Shown here in pieces: positions 1 through 11,309 of a DNA stretch of 64,000 nucleotides. The notes beneath the pieces are model-generated. The model made no database searches. It worked only from the letters and a program-made list of their open reading frames with translations, and was not told the DNA's origin. The translations under genes and the position numbers were made by a program. This DNA is from Dolomedes plantarius. Its lineage: Eukaryota > Arthropoda > Arachnida > Araneae > Dolomedidae. The stretch is taken from assembly GCA_907164885.2 (NCBI GenBank), contig OU015496.1:140030685-140094684 (forward strand). Direction: 5' to 3'. Position 1 is the first letter of the stretch. Each line of letters starts with the position of its first letter.

Positions 1-59
1 CATTGGAGAGAGAGAACATTGTCTTCAGCTAATTTGCAAAAGATTTTTCTTTTGAGACC

Positions 60-212
60 TTTCGAATACTGGCTTTGGAAATCATTTCCAATAATTTCCC
101 TAAATCTGAATGGCTTCATGTCTTTACAGATGGTTCACTAATTGGGGATAGTTCATTAGTTGGAATAAGAGATTACGGTGAACATTTTGCGAATAGAGGA
201 GTTATAGAGTGA
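60..212 (+). pseudogene. LINE ORF2 RNase H fragment
   Basis: One open frame ends in TGA at 210-212 and contains the motif W-L-H-V-F-T-D-G-S, the first catalytic-Asp strand of the RNase H domain found at the C-terminus of jockey/R1-type non-LTR retrotransposon ORF2. The frame opens near position 60 and covers only about 50 codons. The other RNase H catalytic residues are not found downstream, so this is a short dead fragment. It could belong to the same LINE lineage as the 3' ends at 38.8-39.5 kb and 53.7-54.1 kb, but they do not overlap and this cannot be proven here. Confidence 0.55.
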
Positions 213-2317
213 AAATTCAATCCCTAATTAAAATAAAGCATTGTCCTTTTTTGTATTCTTCGAGTAACTAGTATCAGAACCAGTGCCTTACCCAGGGACG
301 GATTTCCCATAAGGCCAACCTAGGGCGCAACCGTTAAGAGGGCGTAAATTTAGAAGAAGTAACAACCAAATTATAAAATTTTTATCGATATAAAACGGGA
401 AAGTTCATTAATGAGCAGAAAGCAGTTGGATTTGAATCCCACAAAAGAAAAACTTCCGCTGTATCTCTCGATACATTTGACAAACAGCAAACAGCTCTCG
501 CTTTTTCCTCCAAAAACAGATTTCAGACCAGGGGCAGTCTGATAAGAAGACTAATGGTTTTTAAACTCTCAACCCATCGTCATCTGTCCAGTAATTGCTG
601 TCCCGTTGTCAAAGGAACGATGGCACCCTCCAGGTTTAGAAACTGTTTCAAGGTGAAAGAATCATTGTGTGAACACCGGACTAGAGTGTCTTTCTGTGCA
701 AGGTGTTTCTTTCAAGTAAAATGGACTATTATATGGAAACCGCCAGAGTGTCTGCAACTTGAATGGGTCATCTTAGAAAAGAGACAGTTAATTTTGTCAA
801 AGGGAACCGAAATATTTGTCGGTTCTTTTCTTCTAAATTTTTATTTGGGAGGAGCCTCAAGTTGGGCAAATCAGGTTCCCAAAAGTGAACATGTAAGAGG
901 ATCGCGTACCAATCCCGGTTGAGAGGGAATTAAAATTAAAAGGAAAGAGAGGACACATTGAGCCTCAAGGGGTTAAAGGGCAGGGCCCGTGTTTGGTTTT
1001 GATACGAAAAGAGACTTGTTTTTCCGTTAGAGTGTGATCTGCAAGCTCATTTTGGCTGAGTGTTTTTTCAACCTTTTGCAGTATACAAAACATAAATTGT
1101 TTTGAGCTTATAGCCCAGTAGCTATGTACATCTTACCGCGCAAAAGATAGGGTATTAGATTTTTTTCCCTAGTTGTATATGTTTAGACCAGTAGTAAAAA
1201 AAACCGAGTTTTCCAATTTGAAAGACCTCGGCAGAATTTTCTGTAGCCCGAAAACAACGAATTTTTTAAAAACTTTTTTGGTTTTTTTTTTTCAAATATC
1301 TCGGCAATGGTTGGTTCTAGAGCTTAGATTGCAGTTATAATCTTAAAGAGGATAAAATTTTGCACAAATCTTACATTTACATCTTTTTTCTAAACCCAAT
1401 AACAAGCGAGCTACAGCGTCAGGAAAATGGGATATTTTATTCAACTTGTCGATAAAGACGCAAAACTTACTTGTCTAACACACTAACTCGTACAGTTGCT
1501 ATATATATATATATATATATATCTATCCATATTTGAGAAATACACACTATGTGTATTACAACATATATATTTTTTTACTCGCACATACTTGAATAGTGTG
1601 CATATTTATATAATTATCTAGCGAGGCCTATCGAATATTCTATGTTTAAGTTAGAATTTTCTGATTGCGTTTTTAAAGGGAAAAATTTAAGCTTTGAAAC
1701 AATGTGGAAGAAAATCCGGGGTTACCTTCGTCTAAACTCAAATATTTAAAACAAGAACATAACGTTCCGGAGCAAGTTTACCTCCCAAAACATAGGGTAA
1801 TATATGTGTTAAAAGAATCACTAGTTTTCATTAAAAAAAGTTTTATATATATAATTTTTGTAATCACATTTTAAGGTCTTTTAAAACAAAGTATATTTTT
1901 TAAATTAAAATTAAAGCTCTGCAAATGAATTTCCAAAATGAAGCGATCTCTGTTAGAGTAAAGTAACCTTTTCTTATATTTATCTGGAGTTGTGTTTTGA
2001 GATAAATTCTTAAAATATTGATATTTTATATAATAACTGTAAAATCAAAAGCAATTAAAGATAAACAATTTTGTCATTTTACTTTTTAAGCAAAACTACC
2101 GAATAAACATGAAGGAATCAATTTTAGCTGAAAAGCAAAAATGCATTTTATCTCCCTTATAAAATGAACTTTTATATTAATAATAAGGGATAATTGTGAT
2201 AAATTATTATAAAAACTTAGATTTTTTAGTGTTGGGTAAATGTGTTGTTGAAATATCTTTTCAAATTTCTGCTTTGAACAATGCAACTTTTCGATGCCAG
2301 GTCACCAGGGGCCAGGA

Positions 2318-2379
<62 letters not shown>

Positions 2380-2612
2380 TAAGCGGAGGCACTTGTCGTC
2401 AAACATTCGCCTATACTACGCCGCAGTTTACTGTCCATTTTATTATGGGGGCACCATATAGGCGGACAGCATTACCCCCTATGAAGGGCCGTTACAAACG
2501 GAGGCATTTTTCGTGGTGCGACGCTGGGATTCGATCCGAGCACTCTCAGTACCGGAAACCAGCGCGCTGTACCACAGGGCCGTCACAAGCCCTAGGAGTA
2601 TATATTATAACA
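2318..2612 (-). repeat. tRNA-derived SINE (SINE-D) with (TA)n tail, inside the hAT
   Basis: Read on the minus strand, it starts near 2609 with a tRNA-like head: an A-box-like TGGTACAGCGCGCTGG and a B box GGATCGAATCC. A unique body follows, ending in a (TA)n tail at 2319-2373. Similar AGGAGTATATA words on both sides (about 2314 and 2596) look like the target duplication. The tRNA-like head is not a functional tRNA gene. Confidence 0.75.
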
Positions 2613-4434
2613 AACATTTTTTAAAACATAGAGGAGCTAAACTTGGAAGAATCGATCTGCAGCTAACTAGAATGGTTGATCAAGAAATTAAATACTGGAG
2701 AAATGTGTTACACAGAGTGGTTGTAGTAATTAAAGCTCTTGCTTCGCGTGGCTTGCCATTTAGAGGTCGAAATGAAATATTTGGTTCTAAGAATAATGGC
2801 AACTACATGCTGATGTTGGAGACAATTTCTGTGTTTGATCCATTTTTGGCTGATCACATCAGGAAATTCGGGAATCAAGGTAGTGGACAGACATTCTATC
2901 TCTCATCTACTATTTGTGAAGAGTTCATCGAGCTCCTAGCTAAAAAAGTACTAACGCATATTGCTAATGAAGCTAAAACATCAAAGTACTATTCCCTTGT
3001 TGTAGATTCAACTCCTGGTATCTCGCATGTGGATCAGCTGTCGTTTGTTTTGTGATATGTGAAAGAAAATGAGAAACCTGTTGAGAGATTTATAAAATTT
3101 TTACCTAACGTTGGCCACAAAACCCATGAAATGTTTGAAGCTGTTATTAAGACTGTCACTGATCTCCACCTTGGTATCTTGAAATGTCGTGGTCAATCAT
3201 ATGACAATGCAGCTAATATGGCTGGTGTTTACTCAGGTCTTCAGGCTAGGATACTTGAAGTTTCTTCTCTTGCATCTTTCATACCTTGTGCAGGACACTC
3301 TAAATTTAGTGGGCACACATGCTGTAGATTGTTGATTTGAAACCATATCGTTTTTTAATTTGCTTCAAGAACTTTATAATTTTTATTCGTCGTCTACAGC
3401 GAGGTGGGAAGCATTGAAGAAAAATAGCACCCTTACCGCAAAAAGCCTCTCCACGACACGATGGTCGGCAAGATATGATGTTTGTAGAGCATTAAAAGAT
3501 TGGTTTGCAGTCATAAAAGCTCTAAAATACTTTGAAAGTGACGAAAGTCAAAAATCAGGAACAAGAGCAGAAGCTAGAGCTTTACTAACGAAGTTGCAAA
3601 GGCTCGAAACAGTATTCATGGCACAGTTTTGGGGAACGGTGCTGATTAGACTTCACCAGGTCAATAAGTATGTACAAAACGTAGAACTTGATGTTTCAGA
3701 AGTTGCCACAGTTCTTCAGTCACTCGTAAAGTTCTTGTTAGAACTGCGAGAACAATTTGATATATATGAAAACAATGTTCTGGATATTTCAGAAAAGAAA
3801 GTTTATGAGCGTGATGAAAAGCGTCAGGTTTTCAGAAAACTACAAGATGACGAAAAACGTGAAGGCGAAGTTAATTTAAACGGGCGTGATATCTTTAGAG
3901 TTAATAACTATTTCACGATTGTGGACAAAAACTCAAAGCAGAGCTTGGGAAGAGGTCACAAGCTTATAGAGAGCTCGGTGAAAAAATTAAAGGAATTACG
4001 AAAATTTGGTCACTGACTTCTCCTGAGCTTGAAGAAGAGGGAAGAAAATTACAGGCAATTTTTAAAGATGATTTGGAGCCTGCATTATGTGATGAACTGC
4101 AACATCTAAAATCTCACATATCTGAGTGCAGCATAGGTTCGAAAAGTCCCTTAGCAATTTGCAAGTGGCTTCGTGAAAGTGGATTACAAACAGTGTATCC
4201 AAATGTTGATATCGTATTGAGAATGTTTGTGTGCACACCTGCCACAAATGCCTCTGCAGAAAGATCTTTTCTGCACTAAAAAGAATCAAAGATCATTTAA
4301 GATCTTTGCTGCAACAAGACGAACTAAATACCTTGGCGCTTCTTTGCATTGAAGCAGATTTAACAAGATCTGCTGACTTCAATGAAACTATTAAAGAATT
4401 TTCATGGGCGAAAGCACGAAGGAAAAAATTTTAA
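2609..4434 (+). pseudogene. hAT transposase, ZMYM1-like (DUF4371 plus C-terminal dimerisation domain)
   Basis: The translation resembles the animal transposases often annotated 'zinc finger MYM-type protein 1-like'. It begins with a DUF4371-like part (motifs Y-W-R-N-V-L, F-D-P-F-L-A-D-H-I, V-D-S-T-P). The catalytic middle follows (C-R-G-Q-S-Y-D-N-A, then C-A-G-H), and it ends with the hAT dimerisation region (T-N-A-S-A-E-R-S-F). It is broken in several places. A TGA at 3053 sits where CGA/Arg is expected, and another TGA lies at 3333. Single-base frameshifts occur near 3297, 3935 and 4270. Because the pieces line up in order with only point damage, it was once a full C-terminal two-thirds of a transposase. 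The 5' end abuts the SINE. Confidence 0.85.
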
Positions 4435-4644
4435 TTTTAATTTTTAGATAAATTAGAAGAAATTATGTAGAAATTTAAAAAAAAATATGTTATTCAAATG
4501 TTTATTAAGTTTATTTGTTTCAAAAACTCTTACTGTATATCAAATCTAATGTTATAAATCAAAAATTTGATTGAAAGGAAGGGGGCGCAAAATGGTGCTT
4601 TGGCCTAGGTAAAAAAAATATGTAAATCCGTCCCTGGCCTTACC

Positions 4645-5317
4645 TCTAATCAGAACCTTGTGACCGAGATTTACAAAGCCACGAAAAATAAAATCTGATT
4701 TCCTATGGTACGCTTCAGTGCTTGGAAAGAAATACGTATGACTAATGAAAATAGATTATATTAGCATCAGAGTTGGCAAGGAAGAAAAAAACATACAGCA
4801 ATGAAGAATGCGGAAAAATAACTCGCGAATAGGCTTCGTAAGTCTGATTCAAGAGTCGATCACACTCAGGTGTTATATTACGTCTGTATGGAAAATGTCT
4901 GTAAAGGCAATCCATATTCGAAAATGCTTCACTGCTTCTTTCGTCTGTTATCATACATTGAAAGTTAAGTTAGGTTTAAACAACTACAGGATAAAGCACG
5001 AGAGGTAGTGAAATGGCAATAGGAACTTATTCAGAACCTATTGCCATTCATCTAAAAACAGAAAAAATCATCTCTTCTCCATTGAAAACCAAATATCTTC
5101 AAATTAGAATAAAGCTCAATAGTAGCAGGTTATAACAAATAAATCACCCTTTTCCTAAATTAGAAGCAATCCAGTAAGAGTTTGGTTTAATCAAACGGAT
5201 TTTCAGTCGGCAGAAAATGGAAGCTGATGAAAATCATCACTAAAACCCCCTTTTACTATTTATTTTTTTGGGTACCTTATGGGACGATTGAACCTAAATC
5301 TCCTTACTTGTCCTACG

Positions 5318-5381
<64 letters not shown>

Positions 5382-6160
5382 CATAAACATAAACATGAGA
5401 AGACCTAGATAAAAATATGTTGGTCCTTTGGAAAACTGATATCTACTCACAACCGATGCAGAAGCAATTTGTCATCCAATTTGATAAAATGGTTGATTTT
5501 AGTCTTAAATCACAGGTATTAAACTTACAGTATCCGTTGTATTCGATCAGTTATCTCAGCAAATAATATTAATGGTTTCACAGTTAGGAACATAGAGCTT
5601 TTTGAGTCAGGAATCCCGAATACAATTTACGATCGTAGTAAATGAAATTGGCAACTTATAGCTCTTTCAGTCGAGTTCCTGATATGGTCGTTTTTACAGA
5701 TAAGATAATTTTTCGTCAACATCTATGTTCAAGTCTTGTTTTCTCTTTATTTTTTATCTCATCTGGAGGTTGGTAAACGAAACTAGAGCCGTTCTTTCTG
5801 TACTTAAAGATAACACGACGAATCCGAAACTTTCCCTGATATGATGGCTCTCGCCTCGCTCATTGTTCACCCGGAAGGATCAAGGTGGATCTTTAGCCAG
5901 TCATTAACCGACTCAATCACAGACGCCGTCTTTTTAAGATCCGGTTCTTTCAAAGATTAGAATATTTTTAAAAAAGCTATTTCTTTCATTCTCGGTTTGG
6001 TTTGGTTCATTTCAGACTCGAATCCTTTTGAAGACATGAATCGTTGAATGAGTGACTACGGATTTGATCATGGATCTCGTTCGCGAATGGCCAGGTGACA
6101 TAGAATGATGGATAAACACAGAAAAAAGTAGTAGGCATAAGAATAACGGTTTTAAATATC
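4645..6160. other. No recognisable gene
   Basis: AT-rich sequence with only short frames. Apart from the (TA)n run at 5322-5378 I see no coding homology, no terminal repeats and no splice-bounded exon. Confidence 0.6.
5322..5378. repeat. (TA)n microsatellite
   Basis: A perfect TA dinucleotide run of about 57 bp. The Tyr-Ile repeat frame that crosses it is a product of the repeat, not a gene. Confidence 0.95.
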
Positions 6161-6161
6161 T

Positions 6162-6192
6162 TTTCCCTTTACCTAAAAAAGGTAAAGGGAAA
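6162..6192. repeat. 12-bp perfect inverted repeat
   Basis: TTTCCCTTTACC and its exact complement GGTAAAGGGAAA are separated by seven A/T bases. A further tandem of CCTTTA words follows to 6208. It lies just upstream of the LINE ORF1 region and could be a hairpin or a slippage product. Confidence 0.7.
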
Positions 6193-6475
6193 CCTTTACC
6201 TTTACCTTAAGGGGCCCACCCCACGCTAATTGCTAAAATGTTTTGTATACTTTGCGTTTATTAGTGTATTATCTAAGCCGTTATTAGGGTTTGGTTTTTT
6301 GGATTGTTTATATTGCCCAAGTGTATTCCAAATTTGCCTCCGACACCTCCTCGTGGTGGGTCCTGGGGGACTACCCTAGGGTAGTTCGCTAACGTCGGAG
6401 GAGCGTGGGTTTAGGAGTGTTTTAAGAAAAAGCTCGCGGCTGAACTATTGCTGAGAAAGAGGAGAAAAGGTGGAT

Positions 6476-7486
6476 ATGGAGGATCTTAGGATCCTAACGG
6501 AGGACATGGTTAAGTTAAAAGTCAGGCAGATAACTGGGATTATCAGCACTGCAAAACTGATGGTTGATATCAAACGCAATATCAACAAAGGCCTGATAGA
6601 CTTTGTGGACTCCATAAGTGAACAACAAAAGTTAATTCAGTACTATAGGGGTCAAATTGACATATTGAAAAATCAAGGAGCTAGGAGCTAGGAGTAAGAG
6701 TCGGAGGTGACTAAAAAAGCAGTTAAGGAGAGGATAAAGCCCGAAAAATTGGGAATAGGTGTGGAAGGCTGTAGAAGTATAGGCAGAGGAGGATTGTTAA
6801 TACGGACTGAGATGAAGGAGGATATTGGGAAAATCATTGAAGCGTTTGATAAATATGAGGATTTTAAAAAGGATTATAAGATTCAGACACCAAGTAAAAG
6901 AGATCCAAGGATTATAGTTTACGATATTCAAGAGGAGATTGAGAAAGATAGGTTGCGGGAGATGATCCTGCAACAAAACGAAGAATTTAAGAACCTTGAG
7001 GTCATTTCGTCATTTAAATCTGGGAGAGGTTGGAATTAGATAATTAGAATTAAGGGAGATACCTACCAAAGAATGAAAAGATTGAAGAGGATAAAGATTG
7101 GTTGGATGTGCTATAGCTGGAAGATTTATAACAAACCAACTATCTGTTTCAATTGTTGGAGATATGGACATCTCGAGAGAGATTGTCTAAATATAAAAAT
7201 ATGCAGAAAATGTACGGAAAAAGAACATGGCCAGGAGCCATGCCAGAGGGGTCAAGTTTGCACCAACTGTGAAGTATTTCAGAAGAGGACAGGAAAGAAA
7301 GTAGATGTGACACACTCTCCTACAGATCGTCAATGTAGAAGACTTATTATGGAGGAGGAGAGATTATTGGAAAGAACAGAGTTTGAAGCGAAAGAAAACA
7401 CGGAGACTAGGGAGCCAGCTACAGAAGGATTTTTTGGAATGCTGGAAAAATTAAGAACTGATAGGAGGTCAACCTCTAAGGACTGA
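6476..7486 (+). pseudogene. LINE ORF1 (gag-like, CCHC zinc knuckles), three in-frame stops
   Basis: A single reading frame runs 6476-7486 without frameshifts but with stops at 6689 (TAG), 6695 (TAA) and 7037 (TAG, where TGG/Trp would fit). The N-terminal part is coiled-coil-like and charged. The middle has a G-R-G-G-L-L-I segment as in R1/jockey-type ORF1. The C-terminal third has zinc knuckles C-F-N-C-W-R-Y-G-H-L-E-R-D-C and C-R-K-C-x5-H-x4-C, then C-T-N-C. ORF1 proteins of this type are RNA-binding nucleocapsid proteins of non-LTR retrotransposons. The start is taken as the ATG at 6476, after a GC-richer leader at 6330-6470. No ORF2 follows. Confidence 0.8.
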
Positions 7487-7990
7487 AGTTCAGCTGCTTT
7501 TTTTTTTTTTTTTTTTTCCTCTGGCACAAGGCGTGCTAATGTTGTTTTGTAATTATATATTTTTGGCTTTGCCGATGACGGCTTTTCTCCTGTGGTACAG
7601 GAATTTTGTGATTAATGTTAAACGTTTGTTTGTTTGTTTGTTTGCACGAGAGGTGCAGAATTTTGTAAAATTATTTTAAGTTAATAAAACCGCATGAGCG
7701 ATGTATTTCGCAGAGTAGTGGCTGCGTGCTTAATTTGAGAATTAAATTTATTTGGATTGGCTCTAACTATTGGATGAACTGCTCGTAAGACAGCATAGAG
7801 ACGGATGGTGTCCAGTGGCGTTGACGAGAATTTTGGATGAGCGAAGTGCCCGGTGTCACGGGCCGGGATTTGTGCCGGTTAAAGGTACAGTGGAGCCTAG
7901 GCCGAGGGGGTTGCCGTCGGGGCGACCGGTGATCAGTAGTACTATGGGCTGATACGCGCTTTGCCGCTTGGGGGGCCGTGAAGTTTTGAA
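7487..7990 (+). other. Putative 3' part of the ORF1-only LINE
   Basis: Directly after the ORF1 stop come a poly-T run (7499-7517) and a non-coding tract with a TTTG repeat (7627-7644). An AATAAA lies at 7684, followed by a GC-rich stretch (about 7800-7975) unlike its surroundings. Endonuclease and reverse-transcriptase motifs are absent. It may be a 3' UTR joined to ORF1 by an internal deletion, or an unrelated GC-rich repeat. Confidence 0.35.
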
Positions 7991-8205
7991 TCTTGCCTAA
8001 AAAAATATATTTTGAAAAGAATATATAAATGTGTATGGAAGATTAGAAGGATACGATTGTTCTTGAAAATCGTTGAATAGAAATAATTCAGTTTAAGCAA
8101 AACTCTACTTATATATTAAAATTACGAACTACTTTTAGGCATTAGAGTAAAAGGCTTCTACATCGTTTTCAGATGTTTCAAAAGCTTCTGACAGTAAAAT
8201 ATATC

Positions 8206-8599
8206 AAATTTTGGCTTGGGGCGTGGTGGCCCAATTGGCAAAGGCAGCGAGCCAGTGATCTGAACGTCGCTGGTTCGATGCCGGTCTCTGACAAATCCCC
8301 CGCCGTGTACTCTAATGGCGGTTGGTGCACGAAAAATCTGTCGTGGCTGCAATGTCCTCCAAGTTCTCAAATTTACCTGTGGAGGTGCGGGGTCAATTAT
8401 ACCGGTCTCGTCACTTGACTCTGTTCAAAATTACGGAACCGGTGCTTTATCCAAGTCGGACTCCGACCCTTGTGGTGCTATTCAAAACCGGAGCCGCACC
8501 ATTCTGCCCATTTGCCTTTACGGACATGATCTGATATACTGTCTGTCAAGGGGCATAAGCCACAACACAACATACACACACACACACAAATTTGGGCTT
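8206..8599 (+). repeat. tRNA-derived SINE (SINE-A head with SINE-B-like 3' domain)
   Basis: The SINE body is 8218-8587. It is flanked by 12-bp near-perfect duplications, AAATTTTGGCTT (8206-8217) and AAATTTGGGCTT (8588-8599). The head has an A-box-like TGGCCCAATTGG and a B box GGTTCGATGCC. The 5' two-thirds match the minus-strand SINE at 49000-49355. From about 8447 (CGGACTCCGACCCTTGTGG) the sequence matches the 3' domain of SINE-B, ending GGGGCATAAG plus an ACAACA-rich tail. It is a mosaic of two families. Confidence 0.85.
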
Positions 8600-9955
8600 T
8601 TTTAATGTACGTGAAATTATAGGGTGTCACAAATATCTCTGCTCAGTATTCTATTATTTCATAAAATTTAATCTTTTATTAGATACAGAGAGATGCGGGG
8701 CCATATTACGCACAACAGATATAGTTGATATTCTATTTTGATTTATATTATGTACCAAAGCAATCGATGAACCGGTCGCTCTGAGCCTTTCTGTAAAGTA
8801 AACTGTCCCTAAAGATCCGGGTCAATTTTGTAGTTTCATTTTGCTCATCACTAATTTTCACAAACAGAATACACACACCATGAAAGTTAAGGTTCGTATC
8901 TCGAAATCAACGATAACTTATTTAAGAAAACTGTTCAATTCAATTTTTGAAATTTAAATAAAATTGAAAATTAAAATATTTCGGAATTAAAATTAGACCG
9001 AATTTACTTTTCAACTTATTTACAGGCAAACTGCTTCAACTGTGTTTCGTCGAAATATCTATCTATATTAAAGTCCTGAGTTTAAAAATCAATATTGCAA
9101 AAAAGATACTTAACAGTGCAATATATGTAAGAATGCGGTACCATACGGCCTGAAATTTGAAACTGAAAAGAACAAATTTCTTCAAAATTGGATCTGAAAC
9201 AAAGGAATTGTAGGTATTCATAAATTTTTAGGTCCGGTGGCGTACAATTTTGTAACTAGTCGCCCACATGGTAAAATGATTACCGTCGAGTGTTTTCACA
9301 ACTTTTAAAAACTTTTTGAGAGTTTGTTTAAAAAGTTTGCTCAAAAGCGGTTTGCGTTTTCTAAAGCTACGAACGTGCATATTGACAAGATGCATTGCTT
9401 ACTGCTTTTAGCAATGCATAGAAAATAAGATAAGCTATAGAAAATAAAATGAAATGAAACGAATTTACAAACCACCAAATAATGAAAAGATAAAGTATAA
9501 AAAATTCTTTAAAAATATTTATAACAGCTTTTGTCAATAAAGGCAGCTTTCTTTCTCCGCACTTTTAAGGTGCAGCTTAATCGACAGTATTGCTGCCGTG
9601 CGTTGTATGTAGCGTTGCACTTTAATATTTTACATTTAAGCAATAATGATTCACATTTTTTTTTTCGGCATCTCCACTTTGCTGGTAAATTTTGCGGAGA
9701 ATGATGGAGCAAAGGCTCCGATAATCACGTAATCGACATTTCGTATGATTGAGAGAAAAGGTTTCGATAGTAAAAAAAAAAAAAAAAATTATCTCTCGGC
9801 AGATTGTCCGAGAGATTAGACGTCATACTAGCGTAAGAATTCATTGACAATCATGTAATAGATGTCGTAATCTTCAGTTGTTCTTGGAAATCGCAAATAG
9901 AATAATTACTGTAGCCGACAAAACCACATCTGTGTTAAAGAAAATAATCATACAT
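8600..9955. other. No recognisable gene
   Basis: AT-rich tract with a poly-A run near 9774-9788. No terminal repeats, coding similarity or RNA gene recognised. Confidence 0.55.
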
Positions 9956-10806
9956 GTAGTGTTTAGAGTTTTTGACCCGGGTTTCCCGAACCCGAAAACC
10001 CGGGTTTTTCAAAGATTTTACGAACCCGAAAACCCGGGTTTTTCAAAGATTTTACGAACCCGAAAACCGGGGAATTTTTAATGTAAATCCGGGGAATTAG
10101 TTATTTATCTAATACAGTAGAATACCTATTATATTCCTTAATTTGGAACCAAGACCGAATTTAACAAGTCGGACTCGGTACGGCTCTCAAACAAATGAAT
10201 AAAAAATACGAGACGAAGTGAAATGGAGATATATTGGCGGCGTCGTACGCCATAGCTATAAGTATTTAACTAAAGTTTATGAGTTGGGGATTCCCAGCAG
10301 CACGTACATTAGCGCAATACTTCAGCTACACGACCATGCCTCCTTTCTGTGGTTTGTGTTTGGGTGTGTTTAGTCTATAAACTTTTCAGGTCTTTTACAA
10401 CAATTCGACCAACTTCGGTGGAAGCAGAACGAGCATTTTCTGTAATGGGTCTCTTTGCTAATAAACTCAGAAGCTGACTCAATGATGATACGTTGAGTGC
10501 AATGATGGTTGTAAGACAGTTTTATAAAAAATGAGATATTTGTACCATTTTTATTTATGTTATACATATATGTATATGTTTATTAAAATTAAATTTATTT
10601 ACTGTTATTTTTTATATTTGAAATTCTGAAATAGATTAAATGCTTCTAATAATCTATTTATTATTTTAGTTCTTTGCTATTGATCCCCTGGAACCAACCA
10701 AGTAAACCCGGGAAAACCCGGGTTTTAAATTAAAAAAAAAAACCCCGTCAAACCCGAAACCCTGGTTTTAAAAAAATTGCTCAAAATCGAAAACCCTAGT
10801 AGTGTT
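9956..10806 (+). mobile_element. Small defective hAT element with CCCGGGTTTT subterminal repeats
   Basis: The element is 9964-10798 (835 bp), flanked by a perfect 8-bp TSD, GTAGTGTT (9956-9963 and 10799-10806). Termini are imperfectly inverted: TAGAGTTTTTGACC on the left against TAGGGTTTTCGATT for the right end read inward. Inside the left end the unit 'GAACCCGAAAACCCGGGTTTTTCAAAGATTTTAC' (34 bp class) is repeated in tandem at 9988-10075. Matching CCCGGGTTTT words recur near 10700-10775. A scrap of hAT C-terminus lies between. Subterminal repeat arrays in hAT elements commonly serve as transposase-binding sites; here that is inference. Confidence 0.85.
10394..10534 (+). pseudogene. hAT transposase C-terminal dimerisation fragment
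   Basis: A 47-codon frame reads R-P-T-S-V-E-A-E-R-A-F-S, the conserved hAT family C-terminal dimerisation motif. It continues F-A-N-K-L-R-S, then an in-frame TGA (Arg expected), L-N-D-D-T-L, and ends F-Y-K-K stop at 10532-10534. It is preceded by a pyrimidine-rich CTTTTCAG, possibly the original 3' splice site of a last exon. Only the last exon survives, so the 835-bp element was deleted internally from a full hAT. Confidence 0.8.
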
Positions 10807-11099
10807 ACCGATGGAAATAATTAGGATTATAGTTTTACGAAAAGTGAATGCTGTAAACTAGTCAATGCAATCAAGTGAGACTGTTTAAAAAAAACTCCGA
10901 CATTGATAGAAACCGTCATCAAAACATTTCCAGTGATTGATTTTTTAACGTAGGAAAAGGAAGCGACCGATATGATATCTACCGCTTTTTTTTTTTGGAT
11001 GAAACGAATACAAGTGTTTGCTCAGTGAAAACGAAAAGTTTCATTGAGAGCAATTATGTTTTTTAATTATTTCAATGTTATTTGTGCCGTTGTTCAATG

Positions 11100-11309
11100 T
11101 TATTTGTGTTTAATATACTTTTAAGAGTCAGCTTGAATATATAGTAAAGTTAAATATTTTTTTTAAAAAAAATTTCGATCACTTCTCTTTAAAAAGTTCT
11201 CTACCAGATAACAGCTTGCCTGTGCGATGTCTCATATTAAAGGAGCTGTAAAAACCTTAGCATCTACCTCTCCCTGGAAAATTGGTTAAGACCATGCTAC
11301 ATTGCTGTA
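11100..11309 (+). repeat. Arm 1 of a local direct duplication (interrupted by Tc1)
   Basis: About 200 bp here match 13473-13680 at high identity, including CGATGTCTCATATTAAAGGA and CTACATTGCTGTA. The match resumes after the Tc1 element at 12915-12946 (TATATAAATGCTAT). Arm 1 therefore carries the transposon and arm 2 is the uninterrupted form. Confidence 0.9.

Larger units (their letters stand above)
285..4644 (+). mobile_element. Full-length hAT transposon (ZMYM1-like lineage), defective
   Basis: The element proper is 293-4636. Its termini are inverted: CAGGGACGGATTT on the left, and the reverse complement AAATCCGTCCCTG on the right. It is flanked by a perfect 8-bp duplication, GCCTTACC (285-292 and 4637-4644), the hallmark of hAT insertion. 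Just inside both ends lie matching GGCGCAA and CCTAGG-like words. The right part encodes a decayed transposase (about 2609-4434). The left 2 kb (293-2317) holds no protein I recognise; it contains a short (TA)n at 1499-1521 and a possible 43-codon frame at 411-542. A SINE (2318-2612) is inserted. Since the N-terminal zinc finger expected for the family is not seen, the 5' coding part is lost or diverged. Confidence 0.9.

Noticed and set aside
554..922. 122-codon plus-strand frame inside the hAT element
   Set aside because: No similarity to the missing transposase N-terminus or any domain I know, and no splice context; likely chance.
2196..2624. Frame of 142 codons rich in Tyr-Ile
   Set aside because: It is a translation of a (TA)n tail and a SINE; the same artefact recurs at 5227, 17056, 17116 and 45252.
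8237..8286. tRNA-like sequences with A and B boxes (also at 2540-2600, 31885-31950, 48830-48890, 49290-49350, 49755-49806, 51260-51310)
   Set aside because: They are SINE heads: no complete cloverleaf with acceptor pairing, and each continues into a SINE body with target duplications.
9988..10075. Regular repeat array that could suggest a CRISPR or regulatory array
   Set aside because: Units lack unique spacers and lie just inside a hAT terminus in animal DNA; they are subterminal repeats.
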